NCBI GenBank assembly: GCA_030272155.1
Contig: CP126205.1
Coordinates: 2,840,501-2,904,500 of the forward strand
DNA length: 64,000 nucleotides
Direction of reading: 5' to 3'
Source of the DNA: Tetradesmus obliquus
Lineage: Eukaryota; Chlorophyta; Chlorophyceae; Sphaeropleales; Scenedesmaceae
In this document: piece by piece, positions 58,234 to 64,000 of the stretch
How positions within the stretch are numbered: the first letter of the stretch is position 1
Layout: each line of letters opens with the position of its first letter
Program-made: the position numbers and the translations under genes
The notes under the pieces: generated by a model
Seen by the model: the letters and a program-made list of their open reading frames with translations, nothing else
What the model was told of the DNA's origin: nothing
Databases searched by the model: none

Positions 58234-61200
58234 AGCTGCTGAGGAGGTAAGTCTAGCAACCCTTTCCACAACTGTTCTGACCAGCAGCCTGCCCTATCTG
58301 CCAGTGCAGCGCTTTCAGATCCTGAAGTCGCAGCAATGAAATACGACAGACGTTATTAAACATTTTGTTTGCAGATCAGAGGCCCGGAGTTACGCGCTCG
58401 GTGGCTTGCTGGTGCTTGAGCCTGTCGGGGCGCTGGCTCCCTCACTACAGTTGCGCCGGGAGCTTGTAGCCCTATGTAACACGAATTAATTTACCTGTGT
58501 GTACAAACTATTGGATTGTGCTACCCAGCAAAACGGCAAAGCCAGCGCTCAGCTGGTCCAGCTGCTTCTGCTCAAACCACTGGCTGGTGGCACACATTCA
58601 TCATCGTATAGCTAGGTTGTGTTATGTCCTACCTTAGTATCAGTACGGTTGTGGACAAAGCTGGGCATAAAGAGGTCGCCCTGGTCGGTGTGTTGCGCAA
58701 GCAACCCGTTTGTTGTCACTACATGCCGCCTTCAACGCGCCAGCCGATTACAGCCGTAAAACAACAATCAAAATGCCTATCAGATGTTTTCAAAACAGGA
58801 GAATTGGGCTTTCAAACGCTGCGTCACCAAGCTTGTCTGCAGATTGATGGTGCTGCAATATTACCCTTCTCTAAGAAACATTGTGTCTGGCAGGCACCCA
58901 GGTGCAACTTGCATGAATTTCATTGCGATTGCCCAACCCCAACATGATTCAGCATGCAGCAGCACGGCAACGCAGCAAGACAGCTCAACGAAGCAAAGTG
59001 ACTGTCAGGCCTCAGGCCTGTCTCTGACAAGGCCTCAGCTCCAACACACCTATTTCCAAAGTGCTGCAGGTGACTTAACTGGTGTCAAGCGTCGCAGGTA
59101 GTTAACTGTGCGATGGCACAATGCGACAGTTGTTGTGTGCCGTATAACCGCCAGTTGCTGACCAGCCTTGATCCTTGTCTGTGAGGTTTTTACTTCTTTT
59201 GTAGACTTTCAAGTCTTAGTATAAAGAATTGCAGGTGACACACCAAGTCCTGATCCTTGTATACCCAACATAGCATCAACTGTTACACCCGGGGTGTGCC
59301 ATATCCCAACATAGCATCAACTGTTACACCCGGGGTGTGCCATATCCACAACTGGGCCAACACTGTAAGCCGCTGATGTAAATCAACTTCAACTCGAAGT
59401 CAGGCAGACAATGCAGGCCAATCTGCTGTTGACAAAACCAGCTTCACTGCCTGATGCATATGCTGCTGTCCTGCATGTTGCCATGCCACTGTCCTCGCCC
59501 TGCTGCAGGGCGCGTTGGAATACCGATACATAACCTCGGCCCGAGTGCAGCGTGGCTCAAGATATCAACATGATGCCACGCTGCCCTGCTGTACATCATG
59601 CATGCATCTGGTGACATACCTGGTGACATATATTTGTAAACCAGAAACGCAACTGGACTCTCACAGCCGGTGCTCACAGTAAAGCCCAGGCCTCTCATAG
59701 GCTGCCGCCCAGTGACATGTGAGGCATAGAGTGATGCGCGTGTGCAGCGCACACACAACAAACCAGCAGCTATGCAAGTCGGATATGGCTGCTGCCGGGC
59801 TGCTGCACACGCAGCCCGCTTCTGACTCCCCAGGCGGCAGCCGCAACAAAAAAAAAACACGCAAGCAGTGCTTCCCTGCGCCCTACAACCTGATTCCAGT
59901 TGACTCTGCCGCTAATGCTCCGCCACGCAGGTTCATCGCCGCCACAGCTAGCAGCCTACGTGGCAGCTCATCATATGTAAAGATGAGTGGTTGGTGATGA
60001 TGCACTCCAGTGTCTGCGATGTGTGGCCAGCACAGCATACCAGCAACCAGCAGACATACTTCCAACGCTGACCAACAACTCTACTAAACAGGAGGAACCC
60101 AAGAAGAAAACTAGAACATGTACGCACATGTGGGCACCATCAGCAGCCATCACCACACAAGCAGATGCCTGCTGGAATGAAGTAGTGCACAAAGGTAAAG
60201 CACAGCCACACAACACACAAACAGGCACCAGCATAGTACACGCACGCACAAGCCACAAGCACTGGCAGCGACTGCAACTGGCATGTCGCCAGAGAACCCA
60301 CAGGTTACTGCCCACCCCGCAACACCGCACACACACTGCACGGCACTGTAAGATGCACACCATGCTGCCTTTCAGGAGAAAAGAGTGACGCCACACAGCA
60401 CCAAAAACCATCCCACACCGCCATAAACACACCTTGCACTGGGAAGGCGCCAAGTGCCGTACACTACCCCGTCGCTTCACTCTGCTATGGCCGCTAATCG
60501 AGATAGCACCAGCACACTCATTGTCTGTTGCTCAACAATCAATCGCGTGCAAAACAGCACGCTGGGCAATGCATGTAAGCCAGCGCCATCGCCGGCAGAA
60601 GCTGCAGGCAGCTACAGATGCGCTGTACACCACAAGGGCATGCAGATGCACAACACGCACATGGCAGTCCTTGAAAGCAGCCGCTACCATCAGGTAACAG
60701 ACACGTCACATTCGACTGTCCGGCATATGTGAACCAGCAACCAGCCAGCCTGCTCGACCACAGCTGTACAGGCGGCCCGAAACACGATGGCCAGCCTTTT
60801 TTAGGCAGGGCTGGCCACACGTTCTGCAAGCCCTGCATGCTGACTGTTTGCAACAGCTGCAGCCTGCGTGTAAGCTACATCCAGCACAGATTGAGCTAAC
60901 AGTGACATAAATGACAGTGACATGCACACAGCCACGCTGCATCGGTGGCGAAGCTCTGCCGTGGACCCAGCAGAGCAAGTGCATCTGAAGAGTCAGCCCA
61001 TATGCAACACACTGCAGCACACGCCACAACAGACGTGCACAGCAGCATGTATCTGTCTGTTTGCTGTTGCATTAGCTGGTAGCACAGACAGCGTCATGCT
61101 AGCTGCATGACCTTCAGCCCGAAAACCCAATCATCAGCACATGCCTGGCAATTTGCCTGATTAGAGGGCTGCGTCAGCACTGCTGTTGCCAGCAGGCGAA

Positions 61201-61559
61201 GCAGAAACGACAGGCGCTCACTTTGATTTCATTTCAGCCTATCCTACACACGTACTCACCAAAGACTACACACTCGTGCACCACCCACACCCAGCAACCC
61301 TTGTTCCAGACAGGCTATGTGCCAGTCAGTAACTGCTGCCTTGTACAGCTGTCACACCCAAGCAACCTACTGCTGCTGCGGCATATTTGCTGCTGCTGCT
61401 GCAGCCACCGGTGCAGCTTGCAGGATGCCACGACGGTTGATGTGCCAGCTGGCTGCCAGCCAAACTACCACGCGCTGCTGCACACATACCACGCCTGATG
61501 TAGCAGCACATGTGCACATGTGCAGCAGGTGGAAGTGTGGAGCACTGCGGACGTGCAGC
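58234..61559. other. 3.3 kb without a recognisable gene
   Basis: This lies between two minus-strand genes and should hold the promoter of the poly-Gln gene and the 3' flank of the next gene. A 107-codon plus-strand ORF (58624-58947) and a 138-codon minus-strand ORF (59860-59444) carry no motif I know. No RNA gene or mobile element was recognised. Confidence 0.4.
59264..59345 (+). repeat. 41-bp direct repeat, two copies
   Basis: Two adjacent identical units beginning CCCAACATAGCATCAACTG and containing the palindrome ACACCCGGGGTGT. Intergenic. Confidence 0.9.
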
Positions 61560-62453
61560 TTAGCAAGAGCCGAGCACTGCATCTGGTGCATCGCCGTGCA
61601 CATCCTCGTCAAAAGTCAGGTGCCACTGCTTGGGCTTGCGGTACTGCCTGCCAGCGTCACCAGCCACCAGCGCCAGCAGCTGCTGATACTGCAGGCTGGC
61701 TGGGCTGCGCTGTGCGTACCGCTGCTGCTCCTGCTGCTGCTGCTGCTGCTGCCCGACCCAGGCAGTCATGTGCTCCAGGTCGCCCAGCTGCGGGTGCAGC
61801 TGTGCGCGGCGCAGCCTGCGGTCTGCACGAGCAGCGTGGCGTGCCTCGTGCATTGCAGCGCGGCGCTGCTGGCGCGCCTGCGCTGGTGTCAGCTGAGCAC
61901 AATCTCCCAGCTCAAAGTCACCCTCAGCCTCCTCGTCCCAAGAGTAGGACCAGGGCTTAGGAACCTCTGCGCTGCCGTAGCTCCAGCTGTTGACCAGCAC
62001 TGTGGTAGCTGCTGCTGGAGCGGCTGCTGCAGCTGCAGCAGCGGAGGCGCTGCTCGCAGGAAGCGCTGCAGCTGCTGCAGACAGCACTAGGTGAGGCTCA
62101 TCCAGCAGCTCACCCTCCTCTGCCTCCTCATCATATGAGTTGTGCCAGCTGCTGGGCTGCTCTGCCTCTGCGTCAAACATGCTGCAGCTTGGGCCACCAG
62201 CGGCAACCACAGGTGTGGCATGTGCTTCCACGAACGCAATGATGCGGTCATACTTGCTGGCGCTGGTCGCAGCATCTGGTAGGCTGCTGCTTCTGCGGCC
62301 TGCTGATGACTGACACCTGCAGGAAGCGATGACCATGTGGACAGCGGCAGCAGTGAGCAGCAGGCAGCAACCAGACACACCTAGCACCACAGCCCTACGC
62401 CTGGCGCCAAGCCGCTTGCCCATGTGGCCAACTAATGTGCATGCGCGCAACAT
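61560..62453 (-). CDS. Membrane-anchored protein with three Trp/acidic motifs
   Basis: The ORF is 297 aa from the ATG at 62453; an in-frame ATG at 62528 would add 25 residues, and a possible acceptor at about 62318 leaves the 5' structure open. Residues about 10-45 are basic (KRLGARRR) then hydrophobic (AVVLGVSGCCLLLTAAAVHM), a signal-anchor arrangement. Three spaced motifs follow: SSWHNSYDEEAEEGE, KPWSYSWDEEAEGDFE and KQWHLTFDEDVHGD, each a Trp five residues before an acidic cluster. Between them are Ala-rich and Arg-rich helical stretches (QARQQRRAAMHEARHAARAD) and a short Gln run. I do not recognise the family. The motifs look like docking sites for a partner protein (inference). Confidence 0.6.
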   Translation of the reverse strand: MLRACTLVGHMGKRLGARRRAVVLGVSGCCLLLTAAAVHMVIASCRCQSSAGRRSSSLPDAATSASKYDRIIAFVEAHATPVVAAGGPSCSMFDAEAEQPSSWHNSYDEEAEEGELLDEPHLVLSAAAAALPASSASAAAAAAAAPAAATTVLVNSWSYGSAEVPKPWSYSWDEEAEGDFELGDCAQLTPAQARQQRRAAMHEARHAARADRRLRRAQLHPQLGDLEHMTAWVGQQQQQQQEQQRYAQRSPASLQYQQLLALVAGDAGRQYRKPKQWHLTFDEDVHGDAPDAVLGSC

Positions 62454-64000
62454 GGCTGCCTCCGTTGGCAATTCAGGCACATGCACACGGCTGGAGGTCA
62501 GCAAGGCCCTCGACGTTACCCAGAGCACCCCATGCTGCCGCTATGCCCCCTGATCACCTTGCAACGCAGTTCATGTGACTGTGTGTACTCTGTGCACGAC
62601 GAGACGTCGCTTGGGAACCTGCAAAGCGAAGAGCAAGGTCAGCCCCTGGTGTGTGGCTCAAAGACAGCTGCTCGAGGCGACGACTGCGCTGAAATTGCGC
62701 AGCAAGTAATGCAACAAATGCACTGATTTATTACCTTGGCTTGGGCAGCTGCCCAATGCTTTGTGGGAGTGCAGCAGAGACATGTCTCAAAGTAGTCGTA
62801 AGTCGTGTGGGCCGGAACGAGCTGGTAGGAGAATGATAAGGTTATGCCTCCTGATATGGCGCAAGGAGGTGAAATGGGTCGGTGGGTGTGTGGTGAAGGC
62901 GCTGCCAGCAACTTGTGGGCAAGCAGGACTGCGACAGAACAGACGAAGCTCGCAGCGGAGAGCCGCTGATAAAGTCAGAGAGCTACTTTCGTGCGCGCGA
63001 AGGCTCTTGTGTGGCGCGTCGGAACTGTCGCACAGAGATGGGCACGCAGGGTTCTACAGGCAAGAAAGCAAAGAGCGGAAGAACCTTTGAAACGTTATGA
63101 AAACTCATAGATCAACCACAAGTAAACTATCAGTGGACGCTTGCGGACTGGGGATGTTTATCCTGTGATGACTACCTGGATGACTGAAGGGTGCTGACAG
63201 CACCACAATCGCCAAGTACGTACAGCTCGTCCGCAATTATGCTTCTGGTGCTTTTCTGCAACGTGCTTACATTTATCCTGCACAATTGTTTACTGTCAAA
63301 CATCACCGATGCAGGCAGATACATTCTAGCACAAGGCAGCAAGCAGCCTTGCAAGAAAAATTGCAGCCACTCACTCTCCCTACCATACATTCTGTCAGCA
63401 CTCGGTCAGCTGTTGTTGCCCCTGCCTGCAAGTATGTGACTCTAGCATGGAGCGGCTTTCTGCTCAGTGGTCATGAGCAGCAGCAGCAGGATCTGCAGGC
63501 CAGCCAGGTGCAGCTGTTGCACGCAGCACAACTTTGGACCAGCAGGAGTCACTGTGCATTGGCAAGATGGAACTGCTGCGCTGGTGCTGTAACCCACCTC
63601 CCACTGACAGTATGCTAACACATCAACATTTCACGTGTGTTTTGGCCAACATGCATCTGCAAGCTAGCATGTACCGTACACAGGGGCCCTGTAACTCGCG
63701 ATGGCATCACGTGTATACATGTTTGAAGGCTTGGGCCTACATGGATACATGATGTACGTCAGCTTTCCATAACCTGTTGGTACAGAAGCGTTTTGGCTGG
63801 CCACGCCCGTACTTGTTGAGCAGCAGCTGCAGCGTATTTGCTGGGTTTAAGGCTGCAGCTGCAGCAGCAACCAGCAAGCCATGCATCAATTGCTTCAAAA
63901 TGGCAGCCTTAATGTGTTTTGGGTGTGCAAATGACCGATATGCGATACAGTAGCTGTGCCGTGCACTAGGGTTGTCGGGTCAAAACGATTCGATCAGTGA
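62454..64000. other. Upstream flank, no recognisable gene
   Basis: This contains the promoter side of the preceding minus-strand gene and its possible 25-residue extension. The remaining short ORFs on both strands lack motifs, repeats are few, and the window ends without a further exon that I can support. Confidence 0.4.

Overview
This 64 kb window is nuclear DNA of a green alga (Chlorophyta, most like the chlamydomonadalean/sphaeroplealean algae). The evidence is many short phase-consistent introns with GT..AG borders, usually donor GTGAG/GTGCG and acceptor CTGCAG; very heavy CAG/CTG trinucleotide content giving poly-Gln, poly-Ala and poly-Ser runs; a probable chloroplast transit peptide; and a ciliary gene next to plant-type enzymes. 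Species assignment is inference.

Layout. 1.8-4.5 kb (-): quinolinate phosphoribosyltransferase (8 exons, 316 aa). 4.9-10.1 kb (+): DRC1, the ciliary nexin-dynein regulatory complex subunit (12 exons, 769 aa), divergent from the first gene across a 385 bp shared promoter. 10.8-12.7 kb (+): mitochondrial porin VDAC (4 exons, 275 aa). 14.2-27.9 kb (-): ER-type (SERCA/ECA, P-type IIA) calcium ATPase (21 exons, 1074 aa). 30.8-35.9 kb (-): large low-complexity nuclear-type protein with a Tudor/Agenet-like segment (5' end not found). 39.1-42.7 kb (-): conserved-looking plastid-targeted protein of 203 aa, function unknown. 43.7-50.1 kb (+): Ser/Thr protein kinase with a 580-residue poly-Q/A/S N-terminal region (8 exons, 873 aa). 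55.7-58.2 kb (-): 830 aa poly-Gln protein with repeated SPRMSLD-type motifs. 61.6-62.5 kb (-): membrane-anchored protein with three spaced Trp/acidic motifs. For the first four genes, the plastid gene and the kinase, every exon join I give keeps frame. The genes are functionally unrelated, as is usual for a eukaryotic nuclear region.

The most striking signal is not a gene. In all six fully modelled multi-exon genes, the introns or 3' flanks beside many exons hold one to six degenerate or near-identical tandem copies of the adjacent exon EDGE together with its splice site: exon 3' end plus donor GT, or acceptor AG plus exon 5' start. I count roughly 30 such junctions. The extreme case is calcium ATPase exon 12, with six extra 126-bp copies on one side and three extra ~120-bp copies on the other, all open in the exon's own frame. 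In two genes even the stop-codon end of the terminal exon is duplicated downstream. This looks like a recurrent junction-anchored duplication process, possibly seeded by the CTGCAG sequence shared by most donor and acceptor sites.
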